64,000 bases of DNA from Glycine soja (GCF_004193775.1 NC_041019.1:50133928-50197927), one strand, 5' to 3'; counted from the first letter of the stretch, positions 24,090 to 35,920 are shown. Translations and numbers: made by a program. The notes: generated from the sequence alone by a model not told the origin.

Positions 24090-24790
24090 GATTCATAATT
24101 TGTAATAGTAAACTTGTGAATTCATAATCCATTTACGGATTTATAATCCGTCTAATATGTATATAGATTGATAATTAGTATTTTTTTTAATTTTATTTTA
24201 ATTTTTTTTATTAAATTAATGGCCAATGTAAGATTCAAATATGTAATTTTTGTGTTAATAAAATGACACTTTAATCAACTGAGCTAATAAATTAATCATG
24301 TTATAAAATAATTAATGTCGCTACATATAATACTAAAATTTCTAATATATATTTAATGCATATGTAAATATACATAAGAAAAAAATACGTTAGTAGATTT
24401 ATGTTTTTGGCCTTATTACAATTATTTTTTATCTAATAATATATTTTTTACATATATAAATTTTAAATAAAATTAGAGATTTCGTAAAAAATTTATATAC
24501 AAAAAAAATTAATTATTAGATCAAAATTAATTGTCACAAAATATATTATGTAAATTTACATGTGCATCAAATATATGTAAGAAATCTTAGTGTTACATAT
24601 AGTAACATTAGTTATTTTATAATATAATTGGTTTATTAACTTAGTTGGTTAGAGCGTCATGTTAATAACGAAAAAGTCACGCACAGGTTTTTTTGATAAT
24701 ATACAGATTACAAGTAAGCCTCTTATGGATTATGAATGTGTAAATCTCTTACGGATTATGAATCTATTTATTAGCAGGGGTAATTTGGAA
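24090..24790. repeat. Long inverted repeat whose arms contain tRNA-Ile-like sequence
   Basis: The left arm (about 24092-24395) and the inverted right arm (about 24540-24775) align over some 230 bp. They share ttcataatccat, a tRNA-like block, gttataaaataa-taatgt and ttt-atgca-atgtaaat-tacata. The tRNA-like block is clearest at 24634-24700 (+): ttagttggttagagcgtc, then atgttaataacg, then aaggtcgca-like aaaagtcacgcacagg. This matches plant tRNA-Ile(AAU) from the D-arm through the anticodon arm. The left arm carries a degraded copy on the minus strand (24221-24290, ending caactgagctaataa). The T-arm is decayed, so it is not a functional tRNA. Confidence 0.7.
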
Positions 24791-24984
24791 AAAAATAAAA
24801 AAGTGTTAGGTGTAAAACAAATTCTGGGTGCTGAAAGAAATTCCCCTACCTCCTTGCTGGCCGCACGGCCCAAGATGTGCAGATGTTGACTTGTGTTGCC
24901 CAAAACACACTGTTGTGCAAACCACTGCACCATACCATTGATACCAAGTAACCAACCTCCTTGTCATAAAACTGCAAAAAATAA

Positions 24985-25275
24985 TACTCCTCTCTTTCAA
25001 AACAATACTTACTCCTTTATGTTATAATTGTTGTCTAAGAGAAAAAAAAATATTTTAAAATAATTATTATTTTATATTTTAGTATAAAATTAATTATTTT
25101 TTTATTTATATTTTATAATATTAATAATAGATAACAAAATTTATAAATAATAATAATAATAATAATATAAGATTAATTTTATAAAATTATTATTTTTTTC
25201 CATCTATTTATTATTTTTTTAGTTTGTGTAAAACTACATAAGGATAATTATTATTTTGAGATAGAGGAAATAGTC
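24985..25275. mobile_element. Stowaway/Tc1-mariner-like MITE (degenerate)
   Basis: Left end tactcctctctttcaaaaca and right end (inverted) gactatttcctctatctcaa resemble the 'tactccctccgttt' termini of this common plant MITE group. The interior is almost entirely A/T. Confidence 0.55.
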
Positions 25276-26002
25276 TAGTTTTTTTTTTTGTTCCAAAACA
25301 ATAATATTTTATTTTTTAAAATTATGTTTTCCACAATACTCTTAAACATAGTTAAGAAGATCAAAAGACATTTAAGGTTGGTTTTTAAGCTTAAATATGT
25401 TTTTATATAAAAGCCACCAGTGTTTCGGCTGGTTGTTATATAAAAGCCAAAAGACATTTAAGGTTTGTTTTGAAGGTAAAGTATGTTTTTATCCTCGTCA
25501 CTTGAGATTTTTTAGTTTTTGGTTAGTTTGTTTTTTTAATTTTAGCTTTTTAAGTTTGAATTTTTTTTTTAATTTTGATTTTAATAAAATATTTTGTTTA
25601 TTTTTAATGTTTGTAAATTTATATTTTTCAATTTTAATCTATATAAACATAAATGTATGAAAATTATAAATTAAAAAAATTATAATCTTAAAAGGATTAA
25701 AATTGTGGAAAAACACAAATTTACATAAACTAAAAAATTAAGACAACCATGGTCATATTAGTGGGAACAACAATAATAATGATGGTGGTGATCGATTGTG
25801 ATGATGATAACAGTTGAGGTAAAGATTTTATAAATTAAATTTTTAAAATATTTAATTTTTAGTTGATAAATTTTATTAAAAAATTTATGGTTAAATGAAA
25901 TTTAAATTTAAATTTAAAATGTTGTAATATTAATATTTCATTTTAATTTAATTAAAAGGATGAAAATGGCGTCTATCAATATTTGATGTTTGAATGTCCC
26001 TA

Positions 26003-26082
26003 ACAAATTGTTTATGAACGGAGGAAGTGTGTTTCTAAAATAACATAAGATAATAATTATTTATGAACGGAGGAAGTATGTA
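26003..26082. repeat. Two copies of a Stowaway-like terminus
   Basis: The string tttatgaacggaggaagt occurs twice, near 26009 and 26061, separated by ctaaaataacataagataat-type sequence. The 'acggaggaagta' ending is the usual right terminus of this MITE group. It is probably a truncated element with a local duplication. Confidence 0.55.
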
Positions 26083-27965
26083 CGTATGTGTGGTGTCTGG
26101 TTAACATGTGGATGCACATGTTTAAAAGTCCTGTCACATCCAATAATTTATCTATTTTATTATTTTTCCTTAATTATTAAAATTAATTTTATCTCTTTTC
26201 ATTTAAAAAATATTTCTTTTCTTAATTATCTCTTCTTCTGTAATTGTTTATCTATTGTGTTCTAATAATCTTGTCATATGCAATAAGTATTTTAGTACCT
26301 GCAATACATATGATAAGTGTTCATTTTTTATATACTTAAAAAAATTAGTAATATATAAATTATATTATAATTAAAATATTCAATAAATGTATTTTTAACA
26401 AGTAAATTAGATTTTATATTTACAATAAATAGTTTATATTATGACAAAAGGTTAATATTAACTATTTGCTATTTTTTACAAAAAGATATTGCAATTGAAT
26501 AATAAAGATAAAATAAGATAAATAGTTAAGAAAATATATGAGATTAGGATAAAACATATATTTCAATGAAAATGATAACTTCTAAAAAAAAATTTTGAAG
26601 GAAAAATCTTTAAAATGTTCTAATTATAGAGTAATTCTAAAAACTACTCTAATTTATAAATAGAAAATATTTATAATTGGATAAAATCTTAAAAAAAAAT
26701 CTATGGATTCTGGTTAAATTTAAAAAGTTACATTATGAATATTAATGAGATAGAATGAGAAGAAAGAGTATCCAATAAAATGATTAATGTAATCCCGATA
26801 GATAAAAAAATAAAAATAAGTATTTCTAATTGAAAGAAGAAGAAAAATTAAAATTTTATAAAATTAGTATACGAGTAATATAACTCTATTTAAAACAATT
26901 AAAACGTGTAAGAAATGTTTTTTTCTTACACACGCACCATTCTCACAAATGACTGTAATTTATTCTTTAGCATACTTTTTAATACACTATTATTATTAAT
27001 TAAAATTTATTAAAATCTAAATAAATTTCACTCCATAATAGTGCATTAAAGAGTTTTTTTTTCCATAAAATATGTATTCTATTAAAGATTTTTTTCATAA
27101 AATGTATTCAATTAACTAACAACAATTAACATAATAACGATTTGTGTTCTTTAATAAGATATTTATATTCTAATCCTAAGTGATACTTAGATATAAAATA
27201 AATAATGTTAAAAGAGAAATACTTATTTTAATTACACTCATAATTTTCATAAATATTTTGTCATTGTATCATAGTAGGGTTATTTTGTACCAATAACATG
27301 TTGAGAAAAAAAATTGTGTTCTGCTGTAGTAAATTTTTATCTTCTTCTTACTAAATTAATATAGGCTAGAAAAATAAAAATAAATGAAGAGAGGAATGGG
27401 AGAGCTCAACTGGTGAGTTGTGACATTAATTAAAAAGGGTTCACAAGGACGGCTCTAATTGGTTATCGACTTATATATATCGTTGACTTTGAAAAACCCA
27501 GTTGAGTTTTTTTTCTTTATCTAGATGGAGCCAAAGGTTTGAGTGATCAACTAATTTTATGAGAATGGGTCATTGATTTGGGGTTGGGACACCAAGGACT
27601 TATTCCATTGAGCTTCTCAACTTATTGGTTAAGCTCTTGACCTATATACATTTATTGAATTCATATGCCAGCTTTGAATTTGCGCTTATGTTATTTATAC
27701 TTAAGGGTGGCTTGGCTTCTTCGTTGCGTAGTAGTTGAGAGAAAAGTAGATGCTAGGCATTGATTGTGAATGGTATTTCCAGGATTCTCTTATTTTCTAT
27801 GAATCATTATTCTCTAGAAAGGTGCAAGAAGCAATTTATAGGCTGCAAGAAGCAAGATTGATGAAGAACACCCCAAAAATAGGTCTATTCTCAAAAATGC
27901 ACCTAACAGGACCCAAAATAATTACAAGAACATTGGCTCCTACCAAATTGGTCTTGGTGCGCCAA

Positions 27966-28463
27966 GAGATGTTTACAATATACATCTTCATTTAAAATCT
28001 ATTAGGCTTTGAAAATTGTTTCCAAAAACAATTATTTTGGAAAACTAAAAACTATAAACAACCGGGAGATTTTTCTCTTTTCACTTCTCAATGGCAACAT
28101 ATAAGGAGCTTCTTGGATACAGAGAGAACGATAGCTATTACAGTAAAGCTCCTACTATGCATAGAGAACACAAGTTATTACATTGAAACTCCTAAAATGT
28201 TGTTATAGTGAAACAAGCTAAAACAAGTGCATCAATATCAAAATGTTGATCCGCTCACTTCCAAAACATATGCTAGAAAACGTTTTAATAAATGACAGTG
28301 GCCTCTTTGCATACTCCCATTCTAAGTAAATACTTATATTTTGCAAAGTTTCATTTTCATTTTCTTCATATCACACATGGCTGGAAAAATATTTTGATAT
28401 AATAGGGCCTGGGAACAAAAATGAAGGGATGGCAATGGATTAGATGATTCTCTTGAAGACAAT
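27966..28463. repeat. Left arm of a long-range inverted duplication
   Basis: Matches the reverse complement of 36255-37034 and adjoining bases. Shared strings include tctatta-gctttgaaaat, ctcttttcacttctcaatgg, gagcttcttggatacagaga, gtgcatcaat, ttgatccgctcacttccaaa, cagtggcctctttgcatact and gctggaaaaatattttgata. A short stretch at its 27966 side also matches sequence beside the copia RNase H relic (37078-37260), but the RNase H part itself is deleted here. It lies about 1.7 kb from the 3' end of the LEA_2 pair. Confidence 0.8.
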
Positions 28464-28572
28464 TCGATAAGGAATTTAGTTCCACTCTGGTAGAACATTC
28501 AAAATATGGAGACCAAAAAAATGTAGGGGAACCAGCATTTTAGACTAAATTGGCTAAAATCAACTTGACAAA

Positions 28573-28850
28573 AGTTATTTTATCTTGATATTGAGATCAA
28601 GCCTTAATATAAACCATTCAAATAAAGAGTTTTGTGGCTCATACTGATTCTGCTTTACTCCAACTGGATCACCTTCTATGAAGCTTACTTATGCATGAAT
28701 CAACTTACAGTTATTTTATCTTAATCAGTGGTATTGAATCCAAGCCTTAATATAAAGTTGCGTTAAATATTTGAATAGAATTTTGTGAATCGTAATGATT
28801 CTACTTAACTCGAGCAGAACACCTTCCATGAAGCATACTTGTAGTATATA
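28573..28850. repeat. Imperfect direct repeat of about 140 bp
   Basis: Two diverged units start agttattttatctt (28573 and about 28711). Both contain caagccttaatataaa, a gttttgtg--tcgtactgattct-type middle and an accttc(t/c)atgaagc(t/a)tactt end. Confidence 0.7.
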
Positions 28851-30204
28851 CTAAAAATGACTAAACACATTAAACTAGTTAGCTCCGTAGAAATCGCCAA
28901 GCCTGAAGCCTTTGCAATGTAGCAATGTAGCTTGATGACCTAATTTTGATCCCTCATTTGAATTGTGAATAGTGATAATGCAGAAACTCCTTCAGCACTG
29001 CAAATATATATGGGATGCTGATGCTTTCAAGTCAGTTAATGCAAGATGCTTGTTATGGAGTCTGGTTTTTGTGTATACCCATTATATGAACCACTTCATT
29101 GGATACTTGAATTTTGATAACTACAATGTAGAGATGCCAATCTTGATGTTCCTGATTTTCCCTGTATCTCTAATTCATTTTCTTCTCAAATAGATGATTC
29201 CTTTATTTTAGCAGCCTAGGACAATTTTATTGCAAGTATAGGTCTATTGCTATTCATGTTTACGATTTACCTTCAAAGTCAAGAAGATTTGCTTTTGTAT
29301 TATGCATTAAGAGGCACGCAAAGAAAAAATTATTTTCCCTCGCTGGTTTTCTGTTTTTATTTTTCTAGTTGGATTTGAATGTGGAGGGTTCTCATTCACC
29401 ATATAGTAGAGAGCGCAAGACAGAAACTAAAATAAAATAAAATAATAGACGACCAAGAGTATTGATAAAACCACATCATTATTGAAGCCAGTATAGGCCA
29501 ATTTTAGATGCTTTTGTTACCTTTTTTCTGAGGTCTTGGTTTTGTGTTTAGACATTAGAAATTGAAATTACGCTTTAAATGTTTGCCTCTGCCCTCTAAC
29601 TTGTTCTCGACATAAACCTTTGGCATGGACAATAGTACAAGTTTTTTGTTATGACTAATGACTTAAGTTTCATTTGGTTACACTTTGAAATATAACTTAA
29701 TGAAATTGAAAATGTAACTATTATTTTCAATTTCTCTAATCTCAATGCCGAAATTAAAAATACGATTCTTAGATATGGCTATGTCTTTCGCCAGATTACC
29801 ATTTAGTACTGACTTAATTATCAAAATGTTGTTATAGGAAAATTGAAGCCAAGCTTGATCTGGTTATTCTAAAGGGAAATTTTATAATATTGAATCACAT
29901 GCAAAGTCAAGATTCCAGACCCCTTGCAAGTTGCAATGAAGAGGATCTTCTGCTTTTGCATGTAATCACATCACACATCTCAAAAGGACACAGACTTAGC
30001 ACAAAATATTATAAATAATACTCCCGGAAATAGTATTCTCAAAATTTACAATACTGAAACCAACGTCTAATAGACAAGCATACAAATAAAACTAGCATGT
30101 AGAAACATGTAAGTATGTAACACTATTATTAATGTCTCAGAAACTCCTCACAGTGAGAAACTAAAGTATGAACTATAACCTACAAATCTGCTTCATACAT
30201 GATT

Positions 30205-30870
30205 TCATAACTTGGCCTTACTCTTGCAAGTTTGGTTTGTGATCTTCAACTCAGAAACACTAATAGTGAATTGGCAATTGGACTCTGCAACAATATGTTT
30301 CTTGATGAATCCAAGGAAGGTAACTTTCCCAGGAATCCTAGTAACTGTGTCCATAGAGATCTCTCCCCCCATCAAATCACCAACTAAACTGGTCAAGTTG
30401 GAAGCTAGCTTTTCCACCTGAAGGGTGAGTCTGCATGGAAGAATAGTAGAACCCCTTGAAGGAATAAGACCAGGGTTTATATAAGCATCTCCAACCTCTT
30501 TTCCTTTATACAGCAACACACTCTTTCCCCCTTCATGCTTCAAACTAGCACGATTTCTGTTTTCAACCCGAACCTTGAGGTCAAGTGTGACATTGATTTG
30601 TAGGTCAATGGCAGGAAGTGTGAGACGAGGTGCTATACCTTCTAAAGTGGCAGACACAAGCTGAGTTCTTGGTTCTTTGGTCTTGAACAAGGTAAAGGCC
30701 AAGATAATTGCCACTATGACTAGCACAATGAGCAGTAACAGCACTGCTCCTGTGACCATCACACACACTCTTCTCCTCTTTAGCTTTTTCTGTGAGATCA
30801 CCACCACTTGCTCGTGGTCCTGGTTACTTTGTGATTCAGTCATGAATTGTTTTGGTGCTAATTGAGACAT
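30205..30870 (-). CDS. LEA_2 / NDR1-HIN1-like membrane protein (copy A)
   Basis: Single exon, 221 aa. ATG at 30868-30870 (MSQLAPKQFMTESQ) is the first true ATG of the frame; codons further upstream have none. A basic cytosolic stretch KKLKRRR is followed by one transmembrane helix (VCVMVTGAVLLLLIVLVIVAIILAF), then a LEA_2 domain: LPAIDLQINVTLDLKVRVEN-R, with GKVTFLGFIKKHIVAESNC near the end and N-glycosylation-type NLT/NQT sites. This is the type II membrane layout of the NHL family, whose members act at the plasma membrane in defence and abiotic stress. The specific function is unknown. It is a tandem paralogue of 32208-32798. Confidence 0.88.
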   Translation of the reverse strand: MSQLAPKQFMTESQSNQDHEQVVVISQKKLKRRRVCVMVTGAVLLLLIVLVIVAIILAFTLFKTKEPRTQLVSATLEGIAPRLTLPAIDLQINVTLDLKVRVENRNRASLKHEGGKSVLLYKGKEVGDAYINPGLIPSRGSTILPCRLTLQVEKLASNLTSLVGDLMGGEISMDTVTRIPGKVTFLGFIKKHIVAESNCQFTISVSELKITNQTCKSKAKL

Positions 30871-32207
30871 AATGGTGGCCCTAAGAGAACTAGAAGAACA
30901 CAGGCAAGTGTGAAGATTAGATTTAAGAATGAGATTTTTGATGGCTATGAAGGGCCTATATAGGAATAGGAGTGCCAACCATAATAATCATGTACTAATT
31001 AATTATCCTAAGGTAGTTGGAAGTTGTGGGGGTCCAATGGTTTAATGTATAGTATTAATTACTAGTATGCAGACTCTACTTAATGCGCGGTATGCCGTTG
31101 CGTGTCCCAACTGACAATACGAGTCTCTTTTAATTCCATGCATATGAGATTCAAACTTGAAGACAAAATCTAGATACATGTAATATTCGGGTATTTTTAG
31201 TACTAGTACTGCTCTTCAGTCAAAAGTTATAGTAATGTAATCTTTTTGTAGTATTATAGAAAAATCCCAATTTTAATCAGAGAATAATATTAAAAGTACC
31301 TAAATATATATATCTAAATCGGCACCTAAAAAATTGTATCCAAGTCGGCTTGCCAAGTTGCAATACTACTTTTAAATATGAAATCAATGACTTTTAGTAG
31401 TGATGCAATCATTTTCAACAGAATAGCAATAATAAATTGAGAAATTCTTTTATTTTTTCATTCAATTGTCTGATCAATATTTTAATTTTATTATAAAACT
31501 CAAACTTATGATCAAGAGTTGATTGATTCTTTTTTAACTAATCATTAATTTTATAAATATTTAATCATATCTATTGTTCATTCAATTAGTACTCTAAAAT
31601 ATTAGACTTCTAGGATTAAAATATAATAAATATTTACTTATCAATTTTTATTATAATTTAAGGCCAAAATAAACTATTATATTTATTTTTGAGAATTTTT
31701 TATTGACACTTTAAGATATTGTTAACCATTAAAAATGAACAATTAAGTTAATTAAGTTAGTTCACTGATCATGTTCACGTGCATATAATAATATGTAATT
31801 TAAATAATAAAATATATTAATTTTTATCTATTAAAGATCATTATATATATATATATATTGAATTATATGAATTATTAATATTTTATTTACAATATTTTTA
31901 TATAAATTTTTCCCCAACATTGTTGGATTTTAAAAATAAAATAAACAAATAAATACATATTAATATTTTATCACACATGTGGAAGTTGAGGAAAAATAGA
32001 TAAAAGAAAATGAAGGGTAACGAAAGATGATTCACATGAGGGGATAGCTACTTGCATGTTTCCTTCTTTGGATGTTTAAAATCCTCCAAATTGAGAGAAC
32101 TTTAGAAAAAACAAGAAATGATGTTGAAAGACTACATAACAGGCTCTCCTTCCTTGTTACTTTTCTTTTCTTTGAATCTTCTCTCTTCTCCAACCCTAAC
32201 ATAGAAA
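30871..32207. other. Intergenic between the two LEA_2 genes; promoter of copy A
   Basis: AT-rich, with a (TA)n run near 31842-31858. It must hold the promoter of copy A and the 3' UTR of copy B. No further gene or repeat was recognised. Confidence 0.5.
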
Positions 32208-32798
32208 TCAACCCGAAATCTTTGTCTTCTCTTGGCACTTATTGTCCACTATTGTTCTATTGGAAAGATTGAGGGTGAAATCACAAGATGAGGTGGAAGC
32301 CACATAGAATTTGATAAACCCTAAAACGTTGACTTGGCCAAAAATTCTCACCAAGCTGTTGAGGGGCAATAAACCCAATGCAACATCCTTGGTGACCTCA
32401 GAATTTGAGACCAAACGGTCAGCCATAACAGTTAGTGTCGAGTTGAGTCCCTTAATCTCCTCAGCTAATATGTGTCCATTGGGTATAGGGGCTTCCCCAA
32501 TCAACTGTCCTCTATAATTGAGTTGAGCATAGCTATTGTAGTAATTGAATCCAAGCTTATTAGGGTTGTTAACAGAAACATCCACTTCCAATGTCAAGTT
32601 CACATTTACACTCATGCTAAATATGTCCATGTCCAAGCTCATGTTTTGAAGCCTTACGGAATCCACATTGGTAATAGGGTGCCTAGGTTTGAACACTGTC
32701 ATTGCTAAGATCACTCCTAGCAATACAAGTGCAATCACTACACATAATGTTACCATCAGGCACACAATGCTTCCTTTGCAGCCAGATCCCTTCTTCAT
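32208..32798 (-). CDS. LEA_2 / NDR1-HIN1-like membrane protein (copy B)
   Basis: Single coding exon, 196 aa, ATG at 32796-32798 (MKKGSGCKGSIVCLMV). One transmembrane helix lies at residues of about 10-35 (IVCLMVTLCVVIALVLLGVI). The LEA_2 domain follows: NVNLTLEVDVSVNNPNKLGF, then YRGQLIGEAPIPNGHI, and the C-terminal GQVNVLGFIKFYVASTSSC. The NPN-x-(x)-GF motif is typical of the family and better kept than in copy A. A probable acceptor (ggtgtag|atccacac, near 32816) lies just upstream of the ATG, so a 5' UTR intron is likely. Confidence 0.9.
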   Translation of the reverse strand: MKKGSGCKGSIVCLMVTLCVVIALVLLGVILAMTVFKPRHPITNVDSVRLQNMSLDMDIFSMSVNVNLTLEVDVSVNNPNKLGFNYYNSYAQLNYRGQLIGEAPIPNGHILAEEIKGLNSTLTVMADRLVSNSEVTKDVALGLLPLNSLVRIFGQVNVLGFIKFYVASTSSCDFTLNLSNRTIVDNKCQEKTKISG

Positions 32799-32979
32799 TG
32801 TGCCTAGTGTGGATCTACACCATCATGCAAAAAATTGGATATCAATTATATTTTTTTGGACTTTTAATATAGTTTCAAGTGCATGGAATGAAACTTCAAA
32901 AGAACCATCATTTATGCCTCAAATGTGAATTGAGAAACTCTTGTATCGATCTATTTATCTATCCATATGTATACATAGA

Positions 32980-33172
32980 CATTAAAAACTAACCTACCCG
33001 GATGCCAAAAGATTCCTTATTACCATGCAAAGGTACGGGGAAAGATTATTGCGCTCATTACTCGGTGTTTTTCTTACATATGCAAAGAGACTGTTTTTAA
33101 ATTTGAACCCATGACCAACCAGTCACAAGGCACAAATTTACTGTTGCGCCAGAGCTCAGCCTCATACACATA
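32980..33172 (-). mobile_element. tRNA-derived SINE (degraded copy)
   Basis: Read on the minus strand: a tRNA-like head (ctctggcgcaacagtaa, B-box-like atgggttcaaat), then cagtctctttgcatatg, then a 3' part ending ccgggtaggttagttttt with a T-rich tail. Flanked by a perfect 9-bp duplication atacataga at 32971-32979 and 33173-33181. It shares its layout with the better-preserved SINE at 58829-58999 and resembles the plant Au-SINE group. Confidence 0.8.
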
Positions 33173-33932
33173 ATACATAGAGGAATAACAAAAAAAAAAA
33201 CAAAAAAACGAAGCAAGAGTATATCAGATGAGATATCTATGTTCAAATTCAGAATAATAACTAAACATTATGCATGCTCACCAAATTTTCCATTTTCAAT
33301 ATTCACATTCTTAGTTTCTCTGAAACAGAGGATAATGCATCCGTCCTTTTCATATATATTTTGGGAAAGTTTAAAGCAAGCTCTAATTTCAAGAATCTAC
33401 TCTCATTGTCCAATATCCTAACATCATTTAAGGTTTCATGATGTATTTCTTGTGTGATTTGATGGACGAGGTCTAAGATAAAACTGTTTAGAATTTGATT
33501 TCTTCATAGACTCACCATTTTGTTTTTTTGTCCAATCTTTTATTTTTCTTATTAATTGTTCTCTCTTTTTTGTCACATTGCTTGTTTTCCTGGTTTATAA
33601 AGAATCTGTCAATGTCTTTGTTTTTGGGTATCTCTTTGCTTGCTCTATTTCCCTTGTCTATTAAGTTTCAATTAAATAAAACATGCATAGCGTGATTCAT
33701 GACATATGAAACTGCAATTAAAAAGATTAAAATACTAACTTATAATCACCTTCAACAAAAAAGAAAAATACTGTAAATTTATATTATCTATATTATAATA
33801 CCAAAACTGTATAATATGACATGATAGTTAACAACAAGATACAGGTAACACAAACACATTGTAATGATTAAATACAGTACAATAGTTCACCAAATATTAA
33901 GAGTTTTGGTTTATTGAGCATCTGGCTTACCT

Positions 33933-33998
33933 GGAAAACAAATGTTCTGTGAGGAAGTTTAGTTGTCAAGAGTTGACAACTTTTCTCCTCAACTAGCT
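33933..33998 (-). other. Possible leader exon upstream of LEA_2 copy B
   Basis: A 66-nt stretch has a good acceptor before it (tttcaaatgcag) and a good donor after it (ttccag|gtaagcc). A further donor-like site (ttcggcag|gtactt) lies upstream near 34813. The order fits non-coding leader exons spliced to the acceptor at about 32816. Joined to that acceptor its frame does not continue into the LEA_2 frame, so it would be untranslated. Based on motifs alone. Confidence 0.3.
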
Positions 33999-34399
33999 GC
34001 ATTTGAAAGTAAACATTATAGAGTATTAAACAACATATTAGTGTACACAAGTCAAAACAGAAAAATGAGTATGAAATCCAAACATAATTAATTATTTTAG
34101 CTAGAGAAACAAACCTTGTTGGATTGCTTGTGAATTGGAAAAAAAAAAGAGGTGATTCGTAAAAGAAGAAAACAAATCACTCTTGATTTGTTTAAACTTC
34201 AGGGTTTATTATGATTAACACCAGTGACCAATCAAAACTAGCAAAGTATTTGAATTTGTCAAAAGTTTTCTGAAGAGGAAATATACCTACCTTTTCCAAT
34301 TAATCAACCATACCATGCATCTGAAAATGATGTTATTACTTGGTCTACAATAAAACAAAATTATGTAGGACTAGTCCCCACATTGATTCAAATGCATGT

Positions 34400-34473
34400 G
34401 ATGCAGATTTTCATAACATGAAACATCATAGACTCCGATGCAGATTTTCATAACATGAAACATCATAGACTCC
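34400..34473. repeat. 37-bp perfect tandem duplication
   Basis: Units 34400-34436 and 34437-34473 both read gatgcagattttcataacat and on to agactcc, without a mismatch. Confidence 0.92.
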
Positions 34474-35861
34474 AACACGTTATGTTATTATTTCTTTTCT
34501 GGCCTTTGATTATTTATTCCGTGTCCATGATTCACGGCACATGTAGAAATGTGTGATTCATGGAGAAACAATTCTTAATGTCTATATTCCAAATTCTAAA
34601 CATGGTTACATGCAATGCAACAACTTGCTTGGCCAAATTCAAAATCAATATATTCAGCTAGCTTAATAGAATCACATTCATGAAAAATTAATACAAAATC
34701 CTAAGCAAAGAAAGACGAAAACGTTATGGCATTGCAACAATTATATAAGGAGAGGAACCAATTAATATAAATAACTTGTAACCATATATAAGAACGCAAC
34801 ACATATAAGTACCTGCCGAAGCTTGAATTGAATGGGGTCCTAGACAAATGTTCAAACCCTCAAAATTTAATCCAACTGAAATTGCAAGATTTGAAAACAA
34901 ATTGGTTCCCCCTTACGCACCCTCAGAGGTTGGGTTTGCAAAGTGCTTCAATAAAGCTATTATTAGCTAGTAAGTAACAAGCAATTTAATAACATAAAAA
35001 CAAAAATAAAACCTTGTTTGTTTTTTCAGCCCTAAAAGAGCCTATAAGTTGTTACGTTTCCTGTCCTATAGGCCGTTGTACGTTTTCTATTCTATTCTAT
35101 GCCATGCCATGCCATTGGAAGAAATTGTACTTAGGCTTAAAACATCAATGTTTGTACATTGTACTTTGTAGGACTGTACCAATTACCAGGGAAAGCCGGG
35201 AAAAAGAAACCACATAGACCTTGGTCGAAATTTTTTGATTAATTTTTTAGTTCGTCTAAAATTTTAGATATCTGATTTTAATTCCTATAAATTTTTTTAC
35301 TATTTTTTATTTTTTTATTCATCAATATTAGTCTCTCATTAGGGTTAATTTTTGTCTATTTTTAGTCTCTTTCAAGAACTAACATTGATGAATAAAAAAA
35401 AGAGTTATGTTATGAGACTAAAAATGGTCAATTTTTTTTATAGGACTAAAAACATAATAGTTATTTTATAAGTTAAAAACTGATATAATGAATAAGTCTA
35501 AAAATTCCAAATAAGTTAAAAATCTCATAGTTTACAATAAGTTTTTATATTGGTGTAATCAGTAATGGAAACTCCAAATAAGCCCTCACCTCTTGTGAAC
35601 TATGAGGTTTAAGTCAAAGAAAGGAAGAACATTTCTCTGTTATACCATGTTATCGCTGTTGCTAAAAAGTTGGGCCACAACCTGAGTTGCGTTCACATGG
35701 TTGCTGTTATACCATGTCAACTATGAGGTTTAAGTTGAAAAAATGAAGAACACCATTAATAGTAGGAACATGAGTAGCGTTCACATTGTTGCTGCTCCAG
35801 TCCATTAGTAAAGGGATCTCACCAGAAATTAACTTCTCTACTGTCCTGTATTGTCCCTTCG

Positions 35862-35875
35862 AAACGACGTCGTTT
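35862..35875. promoter_or_regulatory. 14-bp palindrome with ACGT core
   Basis: aaacgacgtcgttt is a perfect palindrome centred on GACGTC, a bZIP/TGA-type core. It sits 3 nt from a strong hairpin. A role is only inferred. Confidence 0.35.
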
Positions 35876-35878
35876 TAA

Positions 35879-35920
35879 GAGTTGTGTTAATATTTTTACA
35901 ATTAAATATTAACACAACTC
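35879..35920. repeat. Perfect 16-bp inverted repeat (hairpin)
   Basis: Arms gagttgtgttaatatt (35879-35894) and aatattaacacaactc (35905-35920) with a 10-nt loop. There is no T-run typical of a Pol III terminator next to it. Confidence 0.85.

Larger units (their letters stand above)
22194..30204. other. Repeat-rich gene desert between CYP714 copy 2 and the LEA_2 pair
   Basis: Holds the copy 2 promoter (22399-22537), a tRNA-derived inverted repeat (24090-24790), a Stowaway-like element (24985-25275), a second half-element (26003-26082), one arm of a long inverted duplication (27966-28463) and an imperfect direct repeat (28573-28850). The remaining DNA is over 70% A/T by eye. Open frames such as 27750-27995 and 28972-29193 have no recognisable domain, and I do not call them genes. 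Confidence 0.5.

Noticed and set aside
24634..24700. tRNA-Ile gene
   Set aside because: The D-arm and anticodon arm are recognisable but the T-arm, acceptor stem and B-box are decayed, and it sits in an inverted repeat.
27750..27995. 81-codon open frame starting MLGIDCEWYFQDSL
   Set aside because: No domain, no partner exon and no conservation clue. It ends inside a repeat junction; treated as chance.
28972..29193. 73-codon open frame starting MIMQKLLQHC
   Set aside because: Hydrophobic by composition but without recognised family, splice context or promoter.
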